Source: Candidatus Angelobacter sp. Gp1-AA117
Lineage (GTDB): Bacteria; Acidobacteriota; Terriglobia; Terriglobales; Acidobacteriaceae
Direction: 5' to 3'
Assembly (NCBI GenBank): GCA_003223515.1
Contig: QHVI01000074.1
Location: forward strand, 1 to 56,811
DNA length: 56,811 nt
This document shows, in pieces, positions 8,401 to 17,500 of the stretch. The notes under the pieces were generated by a model. The model worked only from the letters and a program-made list of their open reading frames with translations, ran no database searches and was not told the origin of the DNA. Within the stretch, counting starts at the first letter, position 1; every line of letters begins with the position of its first letter. Position numbers and translations under genes: made by a program.

Positions 8401-9564
8401 TTAAAGTTCGTCAAACGGATAGCCAGCAATGGTGATCTGCTGGATTTGAGTGCTGCCTTCGATGATCTCCATCACCTTTGAGTCGCGCAGGAGCCGGGCG
8501 ACGGGATATTCGTCCGTGAGGCCATTGGCCCCGTGAAGCTGTACTGCATCGTTGGCGGCGCGCACTGCCATCTTTGAAGCGAAATATTTGGCTACCAGCG
8601 TCTCGGCGCTGGCGCCAGGATCTTTCATGTCGCGCAAATAACCTGCGCGATAGCAAAGGAGCCGGGCAGCCCGGGTGTTCACAATCATGTCAGTTAGTTT
8701 TCTCTGTACGAGCTGGTGCTCACGCAGCGCCACGCCAAACTGGCGGCGCTTGCTAGTGTAGTCCAGGCAGGCATTGAGACATGCCTGGGAAATACCGACC
8801 GAACCCCAGGCTACGCTGTAACGGCCATGATCGAGCACGCTGGAAACAACATGAGAAAAGCCGAAACCGATTTTTCCTATGAGATAGTGCCGAGGTACGC
8901 AGCATTCGTGAAATTCGATCTCCGCCAGCAATGAGGCCCTGGTTCCAGCAATACCTTTCATTGGCTTGCGCAGCAGACCGGGAGCCGCAGCGGGAACCAG
9001 AAAGGCCGCCAGTTGTTCCTGGCACCGGGCCAACACCAGGAAAAGATCGGCAATCTGGCCGAAGGTAGTCCACTTTTTCTTTCCGCTCAGGACATAACCA
9101 TCGTCGGTTGCGCGCCCTTCGGTTTTTACGCTGGCAGCATCGCTCCCGGCTTCCGGCTCAGACAGGGCAAGAGCACAAAGCATCCGGCCGGATGAAACCG
9201 CTTCACCGAATTCCTCTTTCACAGCATGGCTGGCCCAGCGATGCAGCCCCAGCGACACCATGTCATGCACGGTGAGCAACGACCGTACGGAAGAGCAACC
9301 GCGGGCGATTTCTTCGGTCAGCAAGCCGTAAGTAACCGCATCCATTGCACCACCGGGATGTTGCGGGAGAGGGGCACCCATATATCCGCGCCGCCGAAGC
9401 TCATCGATGAGTTGTTGCGGCACGCGCTCCGCGCGGTCCCATTCGCCGGCAAAAGGAGTGATATGTTCCTGCACAAATTGACGGAAGCGGAGGCGCGCCT
9501 CCTTTTGCGCTTCTGACGGCTCGAACTGTGGTCCCGCGCTTTGAGCAGGAAGGGTTTCCAGCAA
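8401..9564 (-). CDS. FkbI-like acyl-CoA dehydrogenase
   Basis: A 387-residue flavin-dependent acyl-CoA dehydrogenase fold. It contains CALALSEPEAGSD and the W-T-T-F flavin region in the middle, the RRQFGVALREHQ segment, the quinone-like QLHGANGLTDEYPVARLLRD stretch and the MEIIEGSTQIQQ end, which retains the glutamate expected of the catalytic base. In methoxymalonyl pathways FkbI performs the second of two oxidations, from the aldehyde level to the hydroxymalonyl-ACP acid. Here it lies directly downstream of the carrier protein (17-bp gap). Translation probably starts at TTG 9564, which has a strong GGAGGTG ribosome binding site; no ATG is well placed. Confidence 0.85.
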   Translation of the reverse strand: MLETLPAQSAGPQFEPSEAQKEARLRFRQFVQEHITPFAGEWDRAERVPQQLIDELRRRGYMGAPLPQHPGGAMDAVTYGLLTEEIARGCSSVRSLLTVHDMVSLGLHRWASHAVKEEFGEAVSSGRMLCALALSEPEAGSDAASVKTEGRATDDGYVLSGKKKWTTFGQIADLFLVLARCQEQLAAFLVPAAAPGLLRKPMKGIAGTRASLLAEIEFHECCVPRHYLIGKIGFGFSHVVSSVLDHGRYSVAWGSVGISQACLNACLDYTSKRRQFGVALREHQLVQRKLTDMIVNTRAARLLCYRAGYLRDMKDPGASAETLVAKYFASKMAVRAANDAVQLHGANGLTDEYPVARLLRDSKVMEIIEGSTQIQQITIAGYPFDEL

Positions 9565-9581
9565 CTGACACCTCCAATGGA

Positions 9582-9845
9582 TCAGGCCGTAGCGCTCTGC
9601 ATCTCAGCGGGCGCCAGCTTGCGCTGCAGCAGAGCATCCATGTCATTGAGCGTGCGAAAGTTTTCAAAGTCAAGGTCTTCGTCTTCAATGGTGATGGAGA
9701 ACTCCTTCTGGAGAAAGTTCACCAGTTGAAGGGCCAAAAGCGAATTGACGAAGCCCATCGCAAAAATGTCATCCTCATCACGCAACTCATAATTGCGAAA
9801 GAACTTGGACAGGAAGCTTTTGATTTTGTCTTTTCTCTCTCGCAT
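9582..9845 (-). CDS. acyl carrier protein, FkbJ type
   Basis: An 87-residue stand-alone carrier protein. The phosphopantetheine site is Ser35 in GFVNSLLALQLV, the N-S form typical of FkbJ-type glyceryl/hydroxymalonyl carriers rather than the D-S-L of fatty acid ACPs. The start is the ATG at 9845 with GAGGG upstream; the longer open frame to 10139 is a shadow of the dehydrogenase gene. The gap to the upstream dehydrogenase is 10 bp, so the two are co-transcribed. It is the only carrier protein in the locus, so it may have to serve both the glycerate branch and the adenylated amino acid, or a second carrier lies elsewhere. Confidence 0.88.
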   Translation of the reverse strand: MRERKDKIKSFLSKFFRNYELRDEDDIFAMGFVNSLLALQLVNFLQKEFSITIEDEDLDFENFRTLNDMDALLQRKLAPAEMQSATA

Positions 9846-9855
9846 GATTACCCTC

Positions 9856-10734
9856 TCAGATTGCTGCGGCAATGGAAGATTCGTCATAGTTGTAGAAGCC
9901 ACGGCCACTCTTACGGCCATGTAATCCGGCGTAAACCATTTTCTTGAGTAGCGGACAAGGACGGAACTTATCATCATTATAGCTCTCATAGAGAACTTCG
10001 AGAGAGTACAGAATGGTGTCCAGGCCGATGAGGTCTCCTGTTTCAAGCGGTCCCATCTTGTGGCCAAAGCAGGTCTTAAAGATATGATCCACATCTTCCG
10101 CTGAGGCCACCTGGTCCTGCACCACGTAAATGGCTTCATTCACGGTAAGCATGAGCACGCGATTGGAAACGAAGCCGGGCATATCATTGACCACGATGCA
10201 TTCCTTACCCATTTCCGCCAAAAACCTTTTACCCTTCTCCAGAGTGGCCGGCGAGGTGTGGAAACCGCGGATGACCTCTACCATGGATTTAAGCGGCACA
10301 GGGTTCATGAAATGCATTCCCAGCACGCGATCAGGACGAGTAGTTGCCGAGCCGATACGGGTAATGGAGATGGCAGAGGTATTCGCCGCAAAGATGCAGT
10401 TGGAAGAACAAATGGAGTCGATACGACGATATACTTCCTGCTTGACATCCCATTTCTCGATTACGTTCTCGACCACAAAATCAGCGACCTTCAACTCATC
10501 GTAATCCGTGGTGAAAAGTATCTTCTCGAGAACAGCGGCTGGCTTGGGCGCAGGCGCCTTTTTCTGGAAGAGGGCCTGCATGCGGACGTTGGTCCGGATC
10601 GAGTCGCGGGCTTTAGTAAGCTGCTTCTCATCGATATCCACCAGCACCACCCGGTGCCCGGTTTCCGCCAGGTTCTGGGCCACACCTATGCCCATGACTC
10701 CGGCCCCAATCACTCCCACGGTATTGAATTCCAT
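9856..10734 (-). CDS. FkbK-like 3-hydroxyacyl dehydrogenase
   Basis: A 292-residue enzyme of the 3-hydroxybutyryl-CoA dehydrogenase family. It has the NAD-binding motif G10-A-G12-V-M-G15, the NTSAI and MHFMNPVPL segments, and the C-terminal helical domain ending in GRKSGRGFYNY. In hydroxymalonyl-ACP pathways FkbK oxidises glyceryl-ACP to the aldehyde before FkbI acts. Gene context (first gene of an operon with ACP, FkbI and FkbH) favours that role over fatty acid metabolism. The ATG at 10734 has GGAG 7 bases upstream; a GTG at 10761 is a weaker alternative. The promoter lies in the 236-bp divergent region shared with the ABC transporter. Confidence 0.85.
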   Translation of the reverse strand: MEFNTVGVIGAGVMGIGVAQNLAETGHRVVLVDIDEKQLTKARDSIRTNVRMQALFQKKAPAPKPAAVLEKILFTTDYDELKVADFVVENVIEKWDVKQEVYRRIDSICSSNCIFAANTSAISITRIGSATTRPDRVLGMHFMNPVPLKSMVEVIRGFHTSPATLEKGKRFLAEMGKECIVVNDMPGFVSNRVLMLTVNEAIYVVQDQVASAEDVDHIFKTCFGHKMGPLETGDLIGLDTILYSLEVLYESYNDDKFRPCPLLKKMVYAGLHGRKSGRGFYNYDESSIAAAI

Positions 10735-10970
10735 TGTGTGCTCCTTGATTCTTGTCTTCACTTTTGTTGGCGGTTTCGGCTAAAGCCCTGAATTTATTAA
10801 ACTCCATTGACTCAATAAAGTCATGTCCTGTTCCACACTTCTGAGCGGCTTTACCAGTGTTGCGGAAAGAGCTGTACGAAGCGATCGGTGCCAGGCATCA
10901 CCGGGTCTCCCGAGCGCCCGGTCGCGAAGTTTGGGTCTTCCGAGCATGTAGAATCATCTATTAAGCTTTC

Positions 10971-12755
10971 ATGCACAAGAACCTCAGGCCGCTCTATCCT
11001 TATCTCTGGAAATACAAAGGCACACTGCTGTTCGGAGCGGTCTGCGTGGTGTTCACCAATGGCATCTGGGTGCTTTTTCCCCAAGTGATCCGCCGGGCGA
11101 CTGATTTTCTCGACCGCATCACCTCGCATCAGGGACTGAACGGGCTGATGACCGGCGAAGCCCGCCACCAGCTACTTATTTATTGCCTGCTGCTGCTGGC
11201 CGTGGCTTTCTCCAAGGGAATCTTTCAGTTCCTCACCCGCTGGCTGGTGATCGGCATCTCCCGCGAGATTGAGTACGACCTGCGCAACGATCTCTTCCGC
11301 CATCTGGAATCGCTTTCGTACTCCTTCTACCAGAAGACCCGCACCGGCGACATCATGGCGCGCATGACGAACGACCTTAACGCAGTGCGCATGCTGCTGG
11401 GGCCGGCCATCATGTACTCGGCCAATACGATTGTCTTTACCGCCGCAGCGCTCTTCTTCATGTGGCGCACCAGCCACAAGCTCACGCTCTACGCTGTTGT
11501 GCCTCTGCCTCTGGCCAGCATCACCATTCAATATTTCGGACGCAAGATTCACGAGCGCTTCGAGCGCATTCAGGCGCAATTCTCCGATATCTCTGCCCGT
11601 GCCCAGGAAAATTTCTCGGGCGCGCGTGTGATCCGCGCTTATGTGCAGGAAGATCCGGAGATTGCGCTCTTCGAAAAATCGAACCAGGAATATGTCGCCC
11701 GCAGTTTGCCTCTGGCGCGGCTCATGGGCATGCTCTGGCCCAGCCTTGAAGCCATGCTGGGCGTGGCGGTGGTGATGGTGCTGTGGCTCGGCGGACGCGA
11801 AGTGCTCCTCCATCGCATGACTGTGGGCCAGTTTATCGCCTTCAACACTTATATGATTCAACTCACCTGGCCGATCATCGCGCTGGGCTGGGTCATCAAC
11901 ATCTTTCAGCGGGGCACCGCTTCGATGGGCCGTATCAACGAGATTCTCTCAGCCAAGCCTGAGATCTCTGATGCTGAAGCGATGGCTCAATCGTTCACCG
12001 CTCCAATCAATGGAGATATCGAGATTCGCAATCTCAATTTCAGCTACAACGGCGTGCCCGTTTTGCGTGACATCAATCTGAGCATCTCCGCAGGCAGCAG
12101 CCTCGCGATTGTCGGCCCTACAGGCTCCGGCAAGACCACACTCGTGAGCCTCATTCCGCGCATCTATGACGCGCCTTCCGGCTCACTTCTGCTCGATGGC
12201 CGTTCCATCCGCGAATATCCGCTGGCCCTGCTGCGGCGCAACATCGGCTTTGTGCCCCAGGAAACTTTTCTTTTCAGTGACACGGTAAAGAACAATATCG
12301 CCTTTGGAACCGAGACCGCCGATGATCACGAGGTGCGCGCCGCCGCTGAAGCCGCAAATATCGCTGCCGACATCGAAAGCTTCCCGGAGCAGTACGAAAC
12401 CATTGTGGGCGAGCGCGGCATCACGCTTTCCGGAGGACAGAAGCAGCGCAGCGCCATTGCCCGTGCCATCATCCGCAATCCACGTATCCTCATTCTTGAC
12501 GACGCGCTCTCCAGTGTTGACACTTATACCGAAGAAAAAATTCTGAACCATCTGCGCCAGGTCATGCACGGACGCACGACCATCTTCATCTCGCATCGGG
12601 TCTCCACCGTACGCAACGCCGATCGCATTGCCGTGCTGCACCAGGGACGGATTGTGGAACTGGGCACGCACGATGAACTGCTGGAGCGCAACGGCTACTA
12701 CACCGATCTCTATAACAAGCAGCTCCTCGAAGAAGAGCTGGCCAGCGCCTCGTAA
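10971..12755 (+). CDS. ABC exporter, fused permease and ATPase (ABCB/MsbA type)
   Basis: A 594-residue half-transporter. Six membrane helices occupy about residues 15-310, then a nucleotide-binding domain with Walker A GPTGSGKTT near 382, signature LSGGQKQR near 486, Walker B LILDDALSSVD and the switch histidine in FISHR. It would act as a homodimer exporting a lipid, drug or small molecule. It diverges from the Fkb/CmlA operon and is followed after 3 bp by the methyltransferase, so it may export the pathway product. That link rests on position only, since such exporters are common in unrelated contexts. Confidence 0.9.
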   Translation: MHKNLRPLYPYLWKYKGTLLFGAVCVVFTNGIWVLFPQVIRRATDFLDRITSHQGLNGLMTGEARHQLLIYCLLLLAVAFSKGIFQFLTRWLVIGISREIEYDLRNDLFRHLESLSYSFYQKTRTGDIMARMTNDLNAVRMLLGPAIMYSANTIVFTAAALFFMWRTSHKLTLYAVVPLPLASITIQYFGRKIHERFERIQAQFSDISARAQENFSGARVIRAYVQEDPEIALFEKSNQEYVARSLPLARLMGMLWPSLEAMLGVAVVMVLWLGGREVLLHRMTVGQFIAFNTYMIQLTWPIIALGWVINIFQRGTASMGRINEILSAKPEISDAEAMAQSFTAPINGDIEIRNLNFSYNGVPVLRDINLSISAGSSLAIVGPTGSGKTTLVSLIPRIYDAPSGSLLLDGRSIREYPLALLRRNIGFVPQETFLFSDTVKNNIAFGTETADDHEVRAAAEAANIAADIESFPEQYETIVGERGITLSGGQKQRSAIARAIIRNPRILILDDALSSVDTYTEEKILNHLRQVMHGRTTIFISHRVSTVRNADRIAVLHQGRIVELGTHDELLERNGYYTDLYNKQLLEEELASAS

Positions 12756-12758
12756 CCA

Positions 12759-13436
12759 ATGAAGCGCGTGGTTGTACCCGAGCTTCTGGATACCGATTCC
12801 GGCTCACCCCACGACATTGAAGGTTCGCTTGCCGACCTGCGCATGATCAATCGCTGGTTCGGCGGCGTCCACACCATGGCAGGGCTGATTCGGAAGGTTG
12901 CGGCGCGGCAGAAGATCAACTCTCTTTCCTGGCTCGACGCCGCCGGTAGTTCCGGCGACGTTGCCGCTCTTACCGGAGAATCGCTTTCCCGGTCCGGCCT
13001 TCAAGTCCATCCCGTATTGCTGGATAGCGCCGTCACCCATCTGAACGGCAAATATCCTTCTGTATGCAGTGATGCCATGAAGATGCCCTTTCGAGACAAT
13101 AGTTTCGACGTGGTCGGCTCTACACTGTTCGTCCATCATCTTGAGCCACTGCAGATCATTGCATTCATCAATGAGGCATTGCGCGTCTGCCGCTATGCCG
13201 TGCTGATCAATGATCTGGTGCGCAGCCGCATGCACCTGGCCATGTCTTATGCCGGTTATCTTCTGTATCGCAGTCCCCTTACCCGCCATGACGCGGTAGC
13301 ATCGGTACGCCGCGCTTACACTGTCGAAGAGATGAATGCGCTGCTGAAGCAGACTTCAGCAGCCTCGGTCGACATACAACGATTTTTCATGTTCCGCATG
13401 GGAGTGATCGCGTGGAAACGGCCAATTACGATCTGA
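12759..13436 (+). CDS. class I SAM-dependent methyltransferase
   Basis: A 225-residue methyltransferase. Motif I is WLDAAGSSGDVA (residues about 58-69), a slightly altered form of the usual DxGxGxG loop. An acidic residue follows at VLLDSAV, and MPFRDNSFDVVGSTLFVHHL carries the post-motif region. The N-terminal SLADLRMINRWFGG block is typical of methyltransferases encoded beside type III polyketide synthases and geranylgeranyl-reductase-like flavoproteins in several phyla. No type III synthase is present here. The gene begins 3 bp after the ABC transporter stop and overlaps the next gene by 25 bp, so the three are one transcript. Substrate unknown. Confidence 0.83.
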   Translation: MKRVVVPELLDTDSGSPHDIEGSLADLRMINRWFGGVHTMAGLIRKVAARQKINSLSWLDAAGSSGDVAALTGESLSRSGLQVHPVLLDSAVTHLNGKYPSVCSDAMKMPFRDNSFDVVGSTLFVHHLEPLQIIAFINEALRVCRYAVLINDLVRSRMHLAMSYAGYLLYRSPLTRHDAVASVRRAYTVEEMNALLKQTSAASVDIQRFFMFRMGVIAWKRPITI

Positions 13437-14491
13437 TCGTCGTGGGCGCAGGTCCGGCCGGATCTGCCTGCGCCATCACCGCTGCCCGCGCTGGCGCGAG
13501 AGTGCTCCTGCTGGAAAAAGACCGGTTTCCGCGTCACAAGGTGTGCGGTGAATTCGTCTCTCCTGAATCGTCGCGGCTGCTGGAAGAACTCCTGGGTGGC
13601 AACCCCTTCAAAGACAAGCCTCAGATCCATGCAACCCACATCTTCATGGAACACAGAAGTGTCAGCATGCGCATTTCTCCTGCTGCGCAGAGTATTCCCC
13701 GCTTTGAACTCGACGCGGCTCTTGCGGAGAGCGCCCGCTCTTCCGGCGTGGAAGTTCAGGAGGAGACCGGCGTGCCTGAGGTGCGGGAGAATCAGCTATT
13801 CGAAGTCATCACGCCCGCAAAGACTTTCACCGCTCACGCTGTGGTAAATGCCACCGGACGCTGGTCACAACTCACCCAGCGGCCCGCTGTGCCGGAGAAA
13901 TGGATTGGCTTGAAAGCGCACTTTCATGAGGTGAATCCCTCTCCATCTGTTGATCTTTATTTTTTTGATGGTGGATATTGTGGCGTGCAGCCGGTGGGAG
14001 ATGACAAGGTGAATGCGTGCGCTCTGGTGCGTTCTTCCGCTGCCCGTTCGCTGGAAGAGGTTCTTGCTCTTCATCCTTTTCTTGCGCGACGAAGTCAGGA
14101 TTGGAAACAACTCTTCCCTACCGTGACCACCTCCGGACTCTACTTTCGCAAGCCGCAGACAGACCATAACGGAATGCTGCTGGCCGGGGATGCTGCCGGA
14201 TTCATTGATCCTTTCGCCGGAGACGGTATTTCCCTGGCCCTGCATAGCGGTACTCTCGCCGCCGAGTCGCTGCTTCCCTTTTTGCAATCCAGATGTTCTC
14301 TGGAGCAGGTCCGCCGCCAATATCATTCTGCCTACATGAAGCATCTGGCTCCCGCCTTCCGCAACGCCGCCCGAGTTCGCATGGTCCTGTCGGCCCCTGC
14401 ATTCCTGCGCTCCATGCTGATCAGCCTCGCCGCAAGAAGACCTTTTGCCCAAGCTCTCGTCAGCTCAACAAGAATCAAGGCGCGCGACTGA
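13412..14491 (+). CDS. FAD-dependent oxidoreductase, geranylgeranyl reductase-like
   Basis: A 359-residue flavoprotein. It has the Rossmann fingerprint VVGAGPAGSACAITAARAG at the N-terminus, the KVCGEFVSPES segment characteristic of this branch, and the second FAD motif GDAAGFIDPFAGDGISLAL near residue 255-275. Relatives reduce or oxidise polyketide and isoprenoid substrates. The GTG start at 13412 has GGGAG 7 bases upstream and lies inside the methyltransferase gene in another frame, implying translational coupling. Together with the methyltransferase it forms a tailoring pair; whether it belongs to the neighbouring Fkb/CmlA pathway is unproven. Confidence 0.85.
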   Translation: METANYDLIVVGAGPAGSACAITAARAGARVLLLEKDRFPRHKVCGEFVSPESSRLLEELLGGNPFKDKPQIHATHIFMEHRSVSMRISPAAQSIPRFELDAALAESARSSGVEVQEETGVPEVRENQLFEVITPAKTFTAHAVVNATGRWSQLTQRPAVPEKWIGLKAHFHEVNPSPSVDLYFFDGGYCGVQPVGDDKVNACALVRSSAARSLEEVLALHPFLARRSQDWKQLFPTVTTSGLYFRKPQTDHNGMLLAGDAAGFIDPFAGDGISLALHSGTLAAESLLPFLQSRCSLEQVRRQYHSAYMKHLAPAFRNAARVRMVLSAPAFLRSMLISLAARRPFAQALVSSTRIKARD

Positions 14492-14531
14492 CCGCAAAAG
14501 CTTTACCGCAGAGGTCGCAGAGGCTTCTTCG

Positions 14532-17500
14532 TCACTTCGCGGTCGCTGCTTTCGCGGTCCTCAGCACCCGCCGCACCACTCCCAGCAGGTCTGATACTCC
14601 GTAAGGCTTCACCAGACAGAGCACATTCGGCGCGTGCTTCAACACATCCATACCCGGTTCGGCAATGTCGGCAACAACCAGAATTGTTTTTGCTATCAGG
14701 TATGCCTGGGAACTTCTCATCCAGCGCAAGATGTCTTCACAGGTGCACACACCGGCAAGCTGGCTATCGAGCACCACCATATCGAAGCCTTCCTGCTGTA
14801 GTTTCTCAATGGAATTGTGCCTGGAATTCAGCACCACGGCTTGCAGTCCAGCCGCTTCAAGAACTTCACGCTCAAAGCCGAGCGTCGCTTCCTTGCTTTC
14901 CACCAGCAGCACCTTGCCGGTGAGTTTGGTTTCGCGTCGTGCGGCAATGCGCTCTTCTTCCGTGACGGGTTTCTGTCCCACGGCTACAGGCAGGCGTACA
15001 CGGACCACCGCACCGCCCGCCGGATGGTTCTGGGCCGTGATCTCGCCTCCGTGCTCCTTCACAATGCCGTAGCAGATGCTCAATCCCAACCCCGTTCCCT
15101 TGCCAATGCCTTTGGTGGTATAGAAAGGGTCGAAGACGCGTTTTGGATCGCTTATGCCCGGCCCTGAATCGTGAAATTCAGTCATCACGTTGCCATTTTC
15201 AGCGGTGATCTTAATCTGCAACACTCCACCCGCCGGCCGCTCCAGGATGGCATCCGTGGAGTTATTGATGATATTGAGGAACACCTGCTCGAGTTGATGA
15301 GGGTCAGCCATTACCGAAGGCAGTCCTTGCTGAAAATCCCGTTCAACCCTGATCTTGTGCGCCTTCAGCTCATAATCGCGCAGGCCAATGGTCTCTTCGA
15401 TGACGTTGCGCAGATCCACATGAATGCGCTGGGGCTTCTGCTGCCGCGCAAATGAGAGCAGGTTCTGCACGATCTTGTGCGCCCGCTGCGCCTGCTTGTT
15501 CAGCTTCTGGGTGTACTCATGGATCTGCTGCTCGCTCTTCTCGTTTTCCAGCAGTTGTGTGTAGCCGATGATCGCGGTGAGCGGATTATTCAGCTCATGG
15601 GCCACGCCGGAGACCAACTGGCCCACGGCCGACATCTTTTCACTCTGCAGCAGTTGCTCCTGCGTGCGCCGCAGGTCTTCATAGGCCTTTCGGGTCTCCT
15701 CATATAGATGGATGCGGTCAATGGTGGTAGCAAGCTGCCTTCCTACGGCAATCATCACGCTTTCGTCTGATGCGCTGAACTCACGCGGCACCCGGCTGCT
15801 GGTGCCCAGTATTCCCAGTATCTTGTCCTTCCGCCATAACACCATCCAGATCCAGGAAGTCAGATTTTCCTCTTCCACATACCTGCGGATAATCTCCGGC
15901 ATGGCGCCGATATCTCTGTGGGCAAGAATCTCTACGTGCTGGTTTTTGATGGTCTCTATAAAATCTGATGGCACCGGAAAGACTTCGGTCTTTGCTATCC
16001 ACTCGCTGCGGTGTCCATGACCCGCCACTCGCCGCAGTGATTGCGTGGCCTCATCGAACAGGTAGATGCCTGCCGTGTCGGTAGAAAAAAGCTCGACAAT
16101 CTGAAACAAGGTAAGCTGCAGGATTTCATCAAGATTGAATGACTGATTGAACGTAACCGCAATGCTGTTCAGGGCATAAAGCTCGCGGTTGCGACGGCGA
16201 ATCTCGTCTTCTACCCGCTTCTGCTCGGTCACGTCGAGCATCACGCCCTGATAGCGCTCGATCGCGCCGCTGGAGTTGCGCGTGGCAAAGCTGCTCTCCA
16301 CTACCGTGATCTGCTTGCCATCCTTGCGCCGCAGTTCATACTCAAAGCTCCGGACAAAGCCTTGCTCCGCCATCTGCTCCTGGAACTTGCGCCGGTCTTC
16401 CATGTTCACATAGAGCATCGCCGCCGCATCCAACTGCAGCAACTCATCCTTATTCGAATAGCCAAACATGCGCACAAAGGCTTCATTACAATCCAGTATC
16501 TTGCCATCCGGCGACGAGACAAACACGCCTTCGTGCATGTGATCAAACAATCCTTTGTAGCGCTCCTCGGCTGTGCGGATGTCAGTCACATCTTTAATCA
16601 CGTGCACTGTCCCGCCGGCTGAATCCTGGCCTGAGTAAGCAGAGGTTGAGACCACAGAGTACCCGCCAAAACACGGATCATACTCAGCCACCAGAGCCGC
16701 AGGATCGCAGTACGGACAGGTCGTCCAGTGGCGCCCACCGCCGGGTAAAACCGACTCACAGCTCTGCATGACCACGTTCGCATAAGGACGCTTCAGCCGG
16801 TCGAGCAGCGCCCGGTTTGCCCGCAAAATGCGATATTGCGAATCATGCACAAGGATGTAATCAGGAATCGAACTGAAGGTGCTGGCCCATTCATTTCTTG
16901 AGTAGACAAGCTGCTGCAGGAGCCTGCGGTTTTCCGCTGCCAAGCCAAGCTGGTTGGCCGCTGCCTTCAGGAAGGCACGGTCGTTCTCGGTGTAATTGCG
17001 GTGCCGCCGCAACCCCAGCACCAACATGCCGATCTGCGAACTCTTGCCCAGCACCGGTATCAACACAATATGGTTTATACCCAGATGCTGGAGTTGCCGG
17101 CTACGGTCCGCTTGTATGGCGGGCACCGGCAGAATTCCAACCTCCCCGGCGCTCAGCAGCTCACGAGTTATGCTGGTGGCGTTATCCACCTCACTGGAAT
17201 ATTCCACAAATGAATCCGGCATCCCATTCACTGCCGAAAGGCGCAGCTTGCCATCTTCACCCAGCGTGCGGAACCACGCTCCGCGCGCCCTGGTACCGCG
17301 CAGCAGTTCATCCAGCGTGCTTTCCACAATGGGCTGGAATTCATCTGAATTAGCGACAATGCGGCTCAGCCGGTTGAGCACTTCTGCGCGTGAAACCTGC
17401 ACCCGGGAGTCATCCAGAACAATCATCATCATGCTGATGCCCAGCAGCAGATCGATCACAAAATCGTATTCGGCAACGGCATGGGAGTTGGCGCCCACGT

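Noticed and set aside
12759-13436. FkbG O-methyltransferase completing a methoxymalonyl-ACP pathway
   Set aside because: The N-terminal SLADLRMINRWFGG block and motif layout match the type III PKS-associated methyltransferases rather than FkbG, and it is on the divergent operon; kept only as a possibility.
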